A stretch of DNA of 64,000 bases from Macrothele yani. Its lineage: Eukaryota; Arthropoda; Arachnida; Araneae; Macrothelidae. The notes beneath the pieces were generated by a model. That model worked only from the letters and a program-made list of their open reading frames with translations. It was not told where the DNA came from and searched no databases. The stretch lies in the NCBI GenBank assembly GCA_039090855.1, contig CM077027.1:105747187-105811186 (forward strand), in the 5' to 3' direction. A program made the translations under genes and the position numbers. The stretch's first letter is position 1. Each line of letters begins with the position of its first letter. Below are positions 33,406-42,987 of the stretch, one piece after another.

Positions 33406-33618
33406 TGGCGAGGCCTAATTTAGTAAAAACGACCAACTGGTCGAGAAAATAAAGTGCTGATAGCTAATTGAAAATAGTACTCACCGACTCGGGAGATGTC
33501 TTAAATGAAAGATACAACCTTCGTCTTGAAGGTACGCACAAAAGTTAAACGACAGAGCACACAAAACACACTCAGTAGACGGCGAAACACGGAGCTCAAA
33601 ACAGACACGACTTACGTC

Positions 33619-33903
33619 CCATAAAGCAAGGACTGTTACGGCGTGGTTTGACGATAATTCCGTATCGTGTGTGGACTGATCAGCACAGAGCCCTGATCTT
33701 AATCCCACAGAGCACCTATGGGATGAATCAGTGCGCCGCATAAGAAGTTTGGAATTAAGATCTATTACTAAGCAACAGTTAGCGGCAGTATTATGTACTG
33801 AATGGAAGCGCATACCTATCGCTGTGTTCCAAAATCTTGTCAAAAGCATGCCTCGAAGGGTCAGTGCATTCATTAAGGCCAAAGGTGGACCGACACTGTA
33901 CTA
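33619..33903 (+). pseudogene. Tc1-like transposase, C-terminal part after the LINE
   Basis: After the duplicated target the frame resumes: FDDNSVSCVD, stop, SAQSPDLNPTEHLWDESVRR. The Glu of the catalytic triad lies in PTEHLWD. It then runs through KQQLAAVLCTEWKRIPIAVF and SMPRRVSAFIKAKGGPTLY to the stop. The match to 61060-60923 on the minus strand is close. The LINE therefore separated the second Asp from the Glu. Confidence 0.85.
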
Positions 33904-33972
33904 ATGTATGTCAATAAATGCTATGTTGTGTTTCTCTTCTATGTGTCCGGTGACGTTTGTCAATATAGTGTA

Positions 33973-34524
33973 TGTCCACTAATTATTTATATAACTGATG
34001 TATTTCGTCAGAATTTTATAACTCAGCTGGATGCTTTGGTTCTACAACACCTAAGGCCATAAATCCAGAAAGGAGTTGCTGTAGAGACGCGCGGCGATTC
34101 ATTGCGAACCATGAATGAATATGTCTGTACTTGATTTCATGTTTCTACTTGCAAGAGATCCATGCAGGAGAAACCACTGCTATAGCTGAGAAAATAATAG
34201 TAGTTATTATTCTTTTAATTTAAGGATTTATAAAAGTATCTACGATTAGACAGATTTGACTGTCGCTATTTTAGAACCATTGCTTCCTAGGAATACTGGA
34301 AGGCAACTGTGTATGAATGAATAACACTCACTACGTGTACCTACACTCACGTCATACCCAGGATCTGAATCCAGAACGATGTCCAGGAGGAGTCAGAAAC
34401 CCGCTCCACACACCACCAGGAGATGTATTCATTAGTGTCGACTTCACCCAAATTAATTTATATTTCAGAATTTATTTATTACAGAAGTAGGTTTTGACTA
34501 CTGACTTGTCTAAGTTATAAAGAC
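33973..34524. other. No gene recognised
   Basis: AT-rich unique-looking DNA. No frame or repeat is supported. Confidence 0.4.
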
Positions 34525-34910
34525 ATTTCTCATTAAAAAATGCATTGAGTATGAATCTTTTTTCATTCCATAATAACTGTGACTTTGTGAATGTTTCTGG
34601 AACAAAGTTACATTGAGAAAACCAATCTGCGGTAATCATTCTCTTTTGCTGACAGTGAGTCTATTGTTATCGCTTGACACTTTACTATCTTACCTCTTTG
34701 TTTGACTTTACTATCTTACCTCTTATTTCTCATTAAAAAATGCATTGAGTATGAATCTTTTTTCATTCCATAATAACTGTGACTTTGTGAATGTTTCTGG
34801 AACAAAATTACATTGAGAAAACCAATCTGCGGTAATCATTCTCTTTTGCTGACAGTGAGTCTATTGTTATCGCTTGACACTTTACTATCTTACCTCTTTG
34901 TTCGAAACGT
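34525..34910 (+). repeat. 200-bp tandem duplication, almost identical copies
   Basis: Copy 1 (34525-34724, from atttctcattaaaaaatgca) repeats exactly 200 bases later. I see one difference in the shared 180 or so bases (aaagttac against aaaattac). The high identity points to a recent event. The second copy is cut short near 34910. Confidence 0.93.
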
Positions 34911-35324
34911 TTTCGTGTCAAGAAGAAAAATACTTAGTTCGTGCTAGATTCATGTCAACACAGAGAACAATCTCTGGATTATTTTAGTTACGATTTTAAT
35001 GAATTAAATGAAAGACAAATGATGTTAAATTTTGGAAATGATACATAGTTACAGCAACACATGGTACAAAAACACAATATGCACGTTATCGTACTCTGTG
35101 TGTGATTTTCTGCGTACGAAACTTGAAATCTTCATTGATTTTTATTCACCGATTAATTTAACAAATGCATCACAGTAAGGAGGATGCTGAATATCATTTA
35201 CCTGGGTGCTTTTTAAGTGTTTTCCTGCAGCTGTTGTAGCTAAGGATTTGAGGAACTAGAGAAGTGAAAGTCCTGATTGATCCTCACAACTCCAAAGCTC
35301 CAGTCCCATGTGATGTCTAATCAC
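34911..35324. other. No gene recognised
   Basis: AT-rich DNA with no frame, motif or repeat that I can support. Confidence 0.35.
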
Positions 35325-35413
35325 ATGACTGTAGTTCCCTATCCCGAAATTAAGGACAGACGGCTCCTGGAGGCCTTTTATGCTCAGGAAGGTCGTTAAA
35401 CCTCGGAAAAAAA
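35325..35413 (+). mobile_element. Degraded SINE 3' part
   Basis: The stretch cccgaaattaaggacagacg followed by gctcaggaaggtcgttaaacctcgg and a run of A corresponds to the 3' third of the SINE family (aaattagggacgggcgact, gctcacggtggtcgttaaac). The tRNA-like head is gone. Confidence 0.65.
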
Positions 35414-36026
35414 AAAGAACGAAGATTCATAGGAAACACAAGAAATCTGTATCTATCAGTTGAGCGTGTGACAGGTGTCTTGGAAAAAATATTTTAATTC
35501 TAGAGCATATTATTTTAATAACTTGGCAAGGTTTCAGTAAGAGGTAATTAATTTTTTGCAGAAGTTCCGCATTAGATTTGCAAGTGCTAGCAATCAGTGT
35601 TCATCCAACTAGTTTTTAGCACGTCCCTCAAGCCTCCGTTTCTTCTATATGTCTCTCCGAACTTCATTAAGTACGACATCGTTTCTGTTAGTGCATAACA
35701 ATGTGTTCAGGTCCCGTAGATCTAAACATGAGCAAAATTGTGCTGATGGGCATTTTCTCGATTTTCGTAATGCACGCTCTTTTCACGCTACGTTCTGCAA
35801 GAATGTCTTTTCATTTGTCACAATGTCTCCGTTTCTAGAAACCCATTTAAAGTGTGATCATGTCTAGGATTTTTCATACAATTTCCAACTATCTCTTCCA
35901 CCCTTTTAGTCGCCAGCTAAGACATTATACAGCAGTACGACTAGAGTTCAAAATAGGAGTGATACAAATCGTTTAGTTCGATCTATCAAATTCATTATCA
36001 CGTTCGATTCAAGTACGTCAATGAAA
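35414..36026. other. No gene recognised
   Basis: A 72-codon frame at 35649-35867 (plus) matches nothing I know. No repeats were found. Confidence 0.35.
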
Positions 36027-36098
36027 GTATTGAAATTTCAAATAAGCTTTTCAGTTCATGAATTACATGAACTGAAAAGCTTATTAAAATTTCAATAC
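36027..36098. repeat. 33-bp palindrome with 5-base loop
   Basis: The arm at 36027-36060 (gtattgaaatttcaaataag and on to tcatg) pairs with 36066-36098. The inner 20 bp (aataagcttttcagttcatg and its complement) are perfect, and the outer part has one or two mismatches. The loop is aatta. It can form a long hairpin or cruciform. Confidence 0.88.
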
Positions 36099-36430
36099 AA
36101 TGAATATTAAAAAGTAGAAAATGTGACATTTGTGGAAATCCTGTAGCTTTGACGTTGCAAAGATTACGTAACGTAACGTGCTTCTACCTTTTTGCTGCTC
36201 CTTATTATGCGACGAGGCTTACATTTCTATGAATATTTTTGTTCTTAATTTCGCTTTGAGCTCAATTTCAAATTCATCAGTGGCAAATTGTGTAATAAGA
36301 TCCACAGCATCAGAGCAGTTTTGCACTCACGACGAAGTTCTACACTTCTGTACGTTTTCTATCCTAAATGTGAAGTAAAATTTCGCAGGACTAATTTCAC
36401 CATTCAAACGTACGATGACATAGAGCGATA

Positions 36431-36635
36431 CTTATCGGCCGACCCAGTGGTTTAGGTGTCCCGGTCGTGTGCTTATCGGCCGACTCAGTGGCTTAGGTGC
36501 CCGAGGCGTGTACTTATCGGCCGACCCAGTGGCTTTGGTGTCCGAGGCGTGTACTTATCGGCCCACCCAGTGGCTTTGGTGTCCGAGGCGTGTACTTATC
36601 GGCCGACCCAGTGGCTTAGGTGTCCGAAGTGTGTG
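36431..36635 (+). repeat. 41-bp minisatellite, five copies
   Basis: The unit begins cttatcggccgacccagtgg, with starts at 36431, 36472, 36513, 36554 and 36595. The period is 41 bp, not a multiple of three, so the apparent peptide repeats in several frames are not coding. Confidence 0.93.
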
Positions 36636-36699
36636 CTTCTGGTTATTTGGACAAAACACGCGCCGTATGCTTTTCTATAACATCTGATTCGCTCCCTAC

Positions 36700-36783
36700 G
36701 TGGGAGCAGTGGCCTTAGATTTATGATGGGATAAAGTTTATAGCCCTGCATGCTCACGATGGACGTAATACCCCGAAAAACCG
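36700..36783 (+). mobile_element. Probable degraded SINE 3' part
   Basis: agtggccttagatttatgat, then gtttatagccctgcatgctc, acgatggacgt and an A-rich end follow the order of the SINE 3' region (cagtg.ccctaaattaggga, cttatagcccattgagttgctc, acggtggtcgt). Divergence is high. Confidence 0.5.
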
Positions 36784-36824
36784 ATATACCTTCTACAAAA
36801 AACAACGACGTTTTCCCGTTTCAA

Positions 36825-37570
36825 TAGAGGATTGCATCACACTGATTTCTGAAAGAATTACGACCACCTACCCAACACTTTGCAAGACGTCCTTTCATCC
36901 GGAGAACCGCCGGCAACCGGCGTGGTATCGACTCCACGAGATGGATAGGGGATCTGCAACCCGCGGTCCAGAGTTCTGGTGTGGAGTGGACTGGTGTGCC
37001 CAACTGCCTGACCTGTTGTTCAGTAGTATACCTGTTTTATTCGGCTGAGTTCAGGCTAATTCGACGTCCATTCGAGATGTCTCATATCAGCAGTGTGTTT
37101 GTCAAAAACTTCCTGTGCGAGGCTGGCTCTATGACATAAGGCATTGCCGTCTTGAAAGAACCTGTTCTCCTCTGGATGGAGCCATAGCATTGTGAGGTGT
37201 ACATGATTCTCAAGCAGTGCTTGCTAGTAGCCGGGGTCCACACGTTGGTCTACACACATCAGGACTCTCAGTTAAATATGCACATATCATACGAACGCCT
37301 ATTACCGGCCTACATAGTCGATGCTATGCACCAGGGATCCATAGCATTATACTGCTGATACGAAATACGAACTCAACCATTCGGCAGAATGGGGTACATA
37401 TCGTGATTCTTCGGACTAGCATATCTGCTTTCAATCTTCTGTCTTCCAATCCACGCGCAGTTGGAATTATATTCCCTATGAATCTAAGCATTCCTGCATC
37501 TTCGTTATGTGAAATAGTGATACTGATCCTCCATTGATAATACATTTCCAAATTCAGATGTGCCACATTG
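36825..37570 (-). pseudogene. Tc1-like transposase, C-terminal two thirds
   Basis: On the minus strand, in changing frames, it reads MVRISYQQYNAMDPWCIAST near 37400, QALLENHVHLTMLWLHPEEN near 37220, FFQDGNALCHRASLAQEVF (second catalytic Asp) near 37150, LEWTSN, stop, PELSRIKQ (Glu replaced by Lys) and IPRRLPAVLRMKGR near 36900. The order fits Tc1. The N-terminal DNA-binding region was not found. Confidence 0.7.
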
Positions 37571-40367
37571 TTCACAGCCCATATTGCTCAAAGGTTTTTT
37601 TTCTGTCTTTGTTATTTAAATGTCTATGAACACTGTAATGTAGAACTTGGGTTTTTCAGTGCACATTTACTACACTTTTCTGGTCTAAGACTAAAGCTAC
37701 TGTTATAGACGTTGAGATACGGATGAAAGTGTTTCTGAATCAATTTATAAAGAATATCCGGAATTACGTAGCCCATATTACTCAAAGTTTTAGTTTAAGT
37801 TATTGTTGTAGAAGAGACTATGCACAGTCTGCGGGTAGAAATTATCGAACCATTTACAAAACTAATGACTCTTAGAAGTACAATGTGTACTAGGTTGTCA
37901 CGCACAAGAAATCTTGAATGCTTATCGTCCACAGTTCTCACCTAACATGCGAGGTGTGCAGCCATTTGAGACCGTGTTAATTCCTTTTAAATCAGAGCAT
38001 CCCTGTTTCAAAGTAATCAAAGCACTGAAGAGGAAATACCCAAGGTATTGATATCATGTATTTGTTTAGGAATTTTTCCACAAGGAATGTTGAGTTATAA
38101 TGTGCATAGCTGAACATCAATGCTTCCACTTCAAGGAGGTATCCACATTTAAACCTTCACATTGACACGATTATGCGTTTGTCGCGACTAACTTGTACAT
38201 CTATCCATTTGTCGATAATATTTCTCGATTCTACGCATCGTGCCCTAATCTATAGCTATGAATCCGCTTCCCATCACTGACTAAGTCACTAACTCAAATA
38301 GCTAAACAGCTACAGTAATCTGCGCGCCGACTCCTTTGCATAAGTATCTGAAACTAATCTTAATGGATATTCATTTGTTAGTTTGGAGTTAACCGTTGGG
38401 GGACCGAAACCTAAAACTGCTTTACACCTGAATTATGAAAGAGCTGCTATGATATGTGATTTGTGCAAAACTACTGTAACATGCGTAATAATTTTGAATA
38501 GGTATCTGAGGTTCACTTCATAAATTCTTACACTAAAAAATGAGCTTTGCGTTTGAGTTAAAGGACTTCACTTTAAAATTTTAACCTATTTCTGTAGTGT
38601 TTTGTATTTTGTAAAACATGTAGTACATTTAAAAAAAATATGCTAATGAAAAAAAAAAGAAGAGCAGCTATAATTTGGATCAAGGCTTAATGAAAATCAT
38701 ATTCTTTCTAAGTACTCGTAATTGTTGAATGATACGTGTGATTATTATTTCTTAATTTTTTTAATGATTCCTACAGATACTGTTTGTTTTCTGATCCATT
38801 TTAATGTTAGACTAGTTTGTGAACATCTGGTTTGTTTATGCTGTAAAATCTGAAACTCTGGAAGACATACTTTTCATAGTTTGTGGAATGACTTCAGTCA
38901 CTTATATTCTGGTTCGATATATTTGCTTTACATTCCTTTTTCTTTATACAGCTGTTGATACTTTGCTGACTGATTTTCCATTTCTAAACATGTCTTAAAA
39001 GTAGAACTGAATTGTGATAATAGATGTAGTAAGCTTCAGAAGTTAGCAGTCATATATTGCATAGAATACAACAAATATTTGGATTTATTACTGGTTTGAA
39101 CTTTTCCAAGAAATTTTCCAAGTATGTAGCAAGTATAAAACCTGCAAATATTTATTATATGTTTGGTTTCAAAGTAGTTTCCCTTAGGAACGGCCACATT
39201 GATAGTTTTTGCAGCCACCGTTCATTCCGACGCTTTGTAAGTAGTGTTCTTCAAGAATGAATGTTGTACGAAATACTTTGGAGAATGATATGAAACATAT
39301 TTTACTAACTTATCAGGTTCAGCCAAATATTTAGCTTCCTCGGGGATTTAATTTGATGATTATATACAAGAATTTGATGAAAACCTTTGTACTCTTTGTA
39401 TCATTTTTACTCACCAATCTAAACGTGTTCATGTACATATGCAGAAGTCTCACGTAAGTATTACAACTACTGCATACGGGAAAATCAACGCGTAAAACTC
39501 TCGGCCACAGGGAACCCCCGATAAATCGGTGTGTGGTTATTCCGATAATCATTTCATCAACACTTTACGGGACAGATACCTGGAACACTCAGAGTACTGC
39601 ATAACGACGACTTCCCGCCTTCGAGACGAAATGCCGAAAGAAAATTAATGACATGAAGTGCACAGACCGGAAGATGATCGTACAGGTGAAAGTTGATCAG
39701 GGTAACACTTCTACAACTGTCCATATAATCCATCAAAGACAGTTTCGATGATCCGGCAACTTCGCAGAACTAGCTTTAGACGGCAAATGTCGGCAAGAAC
39801 ACCCACGAAAATACTGGCTCCGTGGCATCACGCAGACTGCTAGAATGGATAGTTACTGCAAACTGCTTCACACAGATACATATAGGGAACTTTGGAAATT
39901 CCATGTACGAAGAAGGTTCAACCCGCCTACTGAAGGAAGAGAGAGAGAGAGACAGAGCGGTTAGCTTATTCATGCAATGCATCGTGGATAAAACATGTGT
40001 TTCTAGTAGTTCTAGGGCTCATAATTCCAAGCAATATCACCACCACCTACAATGGCAGAAAAGTCGCACGAAACAGTGTCACTTGATAAAAGTGGTGTAT
40101 TTGGATTTTCTGTTGCTTCTTGAGGGTTGTGTTGATGTTGTTCATGATATATTAGACTTACGGGTTTATACGTTTTAAAGTACCTTTAAGTCTTTTACAG
40201 GTAAGGTGATCAGAATTTAGTTTTTGCTATACAAAACTTCACTTACGAGCTTATTTTTCATGGATTCGCTGAACAGGAATCGAAATTGTGTTTTGTCATG
40301 CATTTGTGACAGTAAGATTGAAGCTCATGAATGGAATACGGGATTACACCATACAATGCAAATTGTG
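37571..40367. other. No gene recognised
   Basis: The longest gene-free stretch. The frame at 39822-40178 (plus, 118 codons, MASRRLLEWIVTANCFTQIH) includes a gagagagagaga run and resembles nothing known to me. AT-rich runs dominate 38,500-39,100. No inverted or tandem repeat stands out. Confidence 0.4.
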
Positions 40368-40658
40368 ACGATGACAGTTCGTTTTTTGGTGTAAATATGA
40401 CAAAAATGGTAAGTCAGATAATAGCCGAAAACTTAAACTTTTCGTCGTTCTGGAGCGGGAATCAAACCCTTGTCTCCCAGATACCGCCCGGGTATGCTAC
40501 CCACTACACCACTCAGAACGACCAAGTCTCAAGTTTCCGATTAATTTGAAATTTAATAATAAGAAATGTAATTATTAATTTGAAATTTTCAAGTTTTCTG
40601 ATATTATCTGAATTGCCATCCTTGTCATATTTACACCAAAAAACGGATTGTCATCTTC
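40368..40658. repeat. Inverted-repeat element framing a tRNA-like sequence
   Basis: The left arm (40368-40443: gatgacagttcgttttttgg, tgtaaatatgacaa, gtcagataatagccgaaaac, ttaaactt) is mirrored by two blocks on the right, cagttt-type sequence at 40523-40540 and gaaattttcaagttttctga through gtcatatttacaccaaaaaa and cggattgtcatc at 40581-40655. The inner part of the arms runs directly into the pairing bases of the tRNA-like unit. There is no reading frame, so this is a non-autonomous element or a structured relic. Confidence 0.75.
40444..40522 (-). tRNA. tRNA-like sequence (pseudo-tRNA)
   Basis: Read on the minus strand, the 79 bases start gtcgttctgagtggtgtagt and end gctccagaacgac. The ends pair over 9 bases. 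An A-box-like tggtgtagtgggtagc and a B box ggtttgattcc lie at tRNA spacing. The anticodon arm can form cccgg with ctggg around the loop gcggtat. The T stem has only three good pairs, and the base before the anticodon is C rather than T. I would not assign an anticodon. It is either a decayed tRNA or the head of a tRNA-derived SINE different from the main family. Confidence 0.6.
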
Positions 40659-41254
40659 AAAATTTGCAAGATGGAAACTGTTTCACAGTATAACAGAGGC
40701 AGAAAGCAAAATTGTTGTTATAGAACACTTATCATGTGGAAATGAATTTTTTTTTTCCAAAACCAAATATGCATTACCACGAACACTTCATTATAATGAA
40801 AGTAACTGCGAAGTTGGAATCTACGAAGAAATGAAAAATTTCACCTTTGAATATGTTTGATACAGAAAGTTCTTCAAAGTGTTAAAATAATATTTAATAA
40901 TAGTAATAGAGGGAATATGTACTGGCGAACAAAAGCCATATCACAAATAAAAGAGTTGATATATCATCATAAGGATAGGCTAGAAATTAATGGATTTCGG
41001 GAGGAACGTACGTCAGCCCACGACAAAGGACAAATGCAAAAACTAGTGTAATATAAACAGTGCCTGCTCAGGCATATGCAAAACGCCACACGCATAATGG
41101 AAGATATACACCAAGCGATCACTGAAGTATGACCACCCCTATCTAAAGCGGATGCGCCCGTTGACAACATGATTTACGAGAGGGCGCTATAAGTAGGCCG
41201 ACGTAACATAAACAAGGGGAGAGTGGATCAGTAAGTAGTAACATTCGGAGCGTG
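40659..41254. other. No gene recognised
   Basis: The two short plus-strand frames (40648-40860 and 40857-41051) match nothing I know. From about 41150 the sequence is probably the 5' untranslated part of the following Tc1 element. Confidence 0.35.
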
Positions 41255-41531
41255 ATGGGTAAACGAAAGGATTTATCGGACTTTGAGAAAGGACAGTTTG
41301 TGGGAGTATAGAGAGCGGGTGCCTTGATTTCCCAAACAGCTAAACTGGTAAGTTGTCTGTGAGCCGCCGTATGTATCACGACTCGCGTGAAAATGGTCAA
41401 AGAACAACCCTGAGGTAAAACTGCACAGCGCAGCAAAAGGTTGATCTCAGAGGTGAGCGTCGTGTCCGATGAATCGTACAGGTCAACGACGCAGCACTGT
41501 TCAACAGTTAATCTATCAATAAAACCGTGAT

Positions 41532-41876
41532 CAACCCGGAAGGCCGCGCCGATGGTGCAGTCGTCTAAGCGATGGCCTCTGATCACTCGTTGACTACCAA
41601 ATACAGTACAACCGTGGTCAACCCGGAAGGTTGCTCCGATGGCGCAGTGGTCTAAGCGATGGTCTCTGATCATTCTTTGACTACCAAATACAACAGTGGT
41701 CAACCCGGAAGGCCGTCCCTATGGCGCAGTGGTTTAAGCGATGGCCTCTGATCATTCGTTGATTACAAAATACAACAGTGGTCAACCCGGAAGGCCGTCC
41801 CGATAGCGCAGTAGTCTAAGCGATGGCCTCTGATCATTCGTTGACTACCAGATACAACAGTGGTCAACCCGGAAGG
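41532..41876 (+). repeat. 82-bp minisatellite made from a SINE/Tc1 junction
   Basis: The phrase caacccggaagg recurs at 41532, 41619, 41701, 41783 and 41865. Each time it is followed by a SINE head (gatggcgcagtggtctaagc, then gatggcctctgatcattcgt). Between copies lies ttgactaccaaatacaacag, which resembles the Tc1 sequence upstream of the first copy (ttaatctatcaataaaaccg at 41508). Each unit is thus Tc1 DNA plus SINE DNA. The last unit leads into the complete SINE. Confidence 0.9.
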
Positions 41877-42085
41877 CTGCCCCGATGACGCAGTGGTCTA
41901 AGCGATGGCCTCTGATCATTCGTCCAAAAGGAGTCCGGGTTCGAATCCCGGTGAGGCATGGATGTTGTGTTTTTTTTACGGCACTGGCTCTCTCCCTTCC
42001 CTGGAACCAGTGACCCTAAATTAGGGACGGGCGACTGCTCTTAGCCCTTTGAGTTTCTCACGGTGGTCGTTAAATCTCCAATCAA
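41877..42085 (+). mobile_element. tRNA-derived SINE (full copy at the end of the array)
   Basis: A box gcagtggtctaagcga, B box ggttcgaatcccgg near 41938, body and 3' end as in the family. The flanking duplication is tcaacccggaag (41864-41875 and 42086-42097). The first T-run of the body is expanded (gttttttttac). Confidence 0.92.
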
Positions 42086-42987
42086 TCAACCCGGAAGAGT
42101 AGCCATCATGGCCATGCGTCGAACGCTAGCACATATGGGCTGTAACAGCAAACGATCCCGACGACATCCTCTCTTAACCACGCTTCCCCGCACGGGGATA
42201 ACTGGTTTTCCAGTTATTTGGGGAGCGGCGCCCTCACGGCCCGAGCTGACCTTGTGACGGAACATCTTCCTTTTCCGTCTTGTACGATTACATCACCGAA
42301 GGGACAGCTGTTCATCCAGCTGCTGGAGGATGGCGTCCCCACGGCCCGAGCCGACATGTGCTATATGTGATAATTTTCACATTTTTTATGTTTTTTGTTT
42401 TTTTCCAGTTGACACGCTGCCGCCTCAGTTGTAGGCTGCTGAGGTTGTGATTATGCGCCAGCTCTAGATTTTAGTTTCTCGTTTTCTATCCTGTCTTCTC
42501 CATTTCATGTTCCTTTTGTTTTTCCGAGCTGGTTAGCTAGACCTACCTGCACGGTTGCCGTGTGCGGTGGCCCGTAAGGTGGAAAAGGGGATGCTGGAGG
42601 CTGAGGTTTCTGGAGGCCAGGGTGTTGTTGTCGCCAGTTGCCAACACTCCTCTTTGCCCCATGCTTCACCCTAAATGGACGGCTAGGAACTAACCCACTC
42701 CTAGTCAATGAGGTCTGTAGTCGAGTGGAGCCCAGACCTCTAACGTCTTGTCGTTTCGCACGACAGGGTGAGTCTGGGGATAGGGTGGGCATGCCAAAGG
42801 GGTGTTCCCCTTGCATGGAAAAGTCTGGGTGCACGCCGAGCGCATGTCTGCCCTATCAACTTGCTATATCCACTTGCTATCCCTAGAGCCGTGTCCTGAG
42901 TCCACTTGGGCTTGCGGACCTCCGGCTCTCCCTCGTTGGGCTCGATTGTGGGTGGGGAAGTCGGCGGACGAATTCAAAAATTTTTTC

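Larger units (their letters stand above)
26745..33618 (-). mobile_element. Tx1-like LINE, essentially full length, minus strand
   Basis: The insertion is bounded by a 13-bp duplication, ccataaagcaagg, at 26732-26744 and 33619-33631. On the minus strand it has a 5' leader (33618-33406), ORF1 (33405-31507), ORF2 (31364-27184) and a 3' end whose last bases read aataataataaagcg-like sequence then attttgaaa, without a long poly-A. Two SINEs (29606-29823 and 31672-31890) lie inside ORF2 and ORF1. The total is 6.87 kb, 6.4 kb without SINEs. Domain order and zinc-finger tail point to the Tx1/L1 side of LINEs. Confidence 0.92.
25830..33970 (+). mobile_element. Tc1-like transposon split by a 6.9-kb LINE
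   Basis: The left end cactatattgacaaaagtc at 25830 and the complement of the right end, cactatattgacaaacgtc at 33970, form the inverted repeats. They are followed by accgg.cac on each side. TA is intact on the right (33971-33972) and reads CA on the left. A LINE (26745-33618) interrupts it, flanked by ccataaagcaagg on both sides. Without the LINE the element is about 1.25 kb, close to its sister copy at 60870-62087 (1.22 kb). Confidence 0.93.

Noticed and set aside
36431..36687. Cys/Arg-rich peptide repeats in two plus-strand frames
   Set aside because: The period is 41 bp, so every frame shows repeats. This is a minisatellite and not a protein gene.
39822..40178. 118-codon plus-strand frame as a host gene
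   Set aside because: No recognisable domain, it includes a gagaga simple repeat, and there is no promoter or splice context. It is left unassigned.
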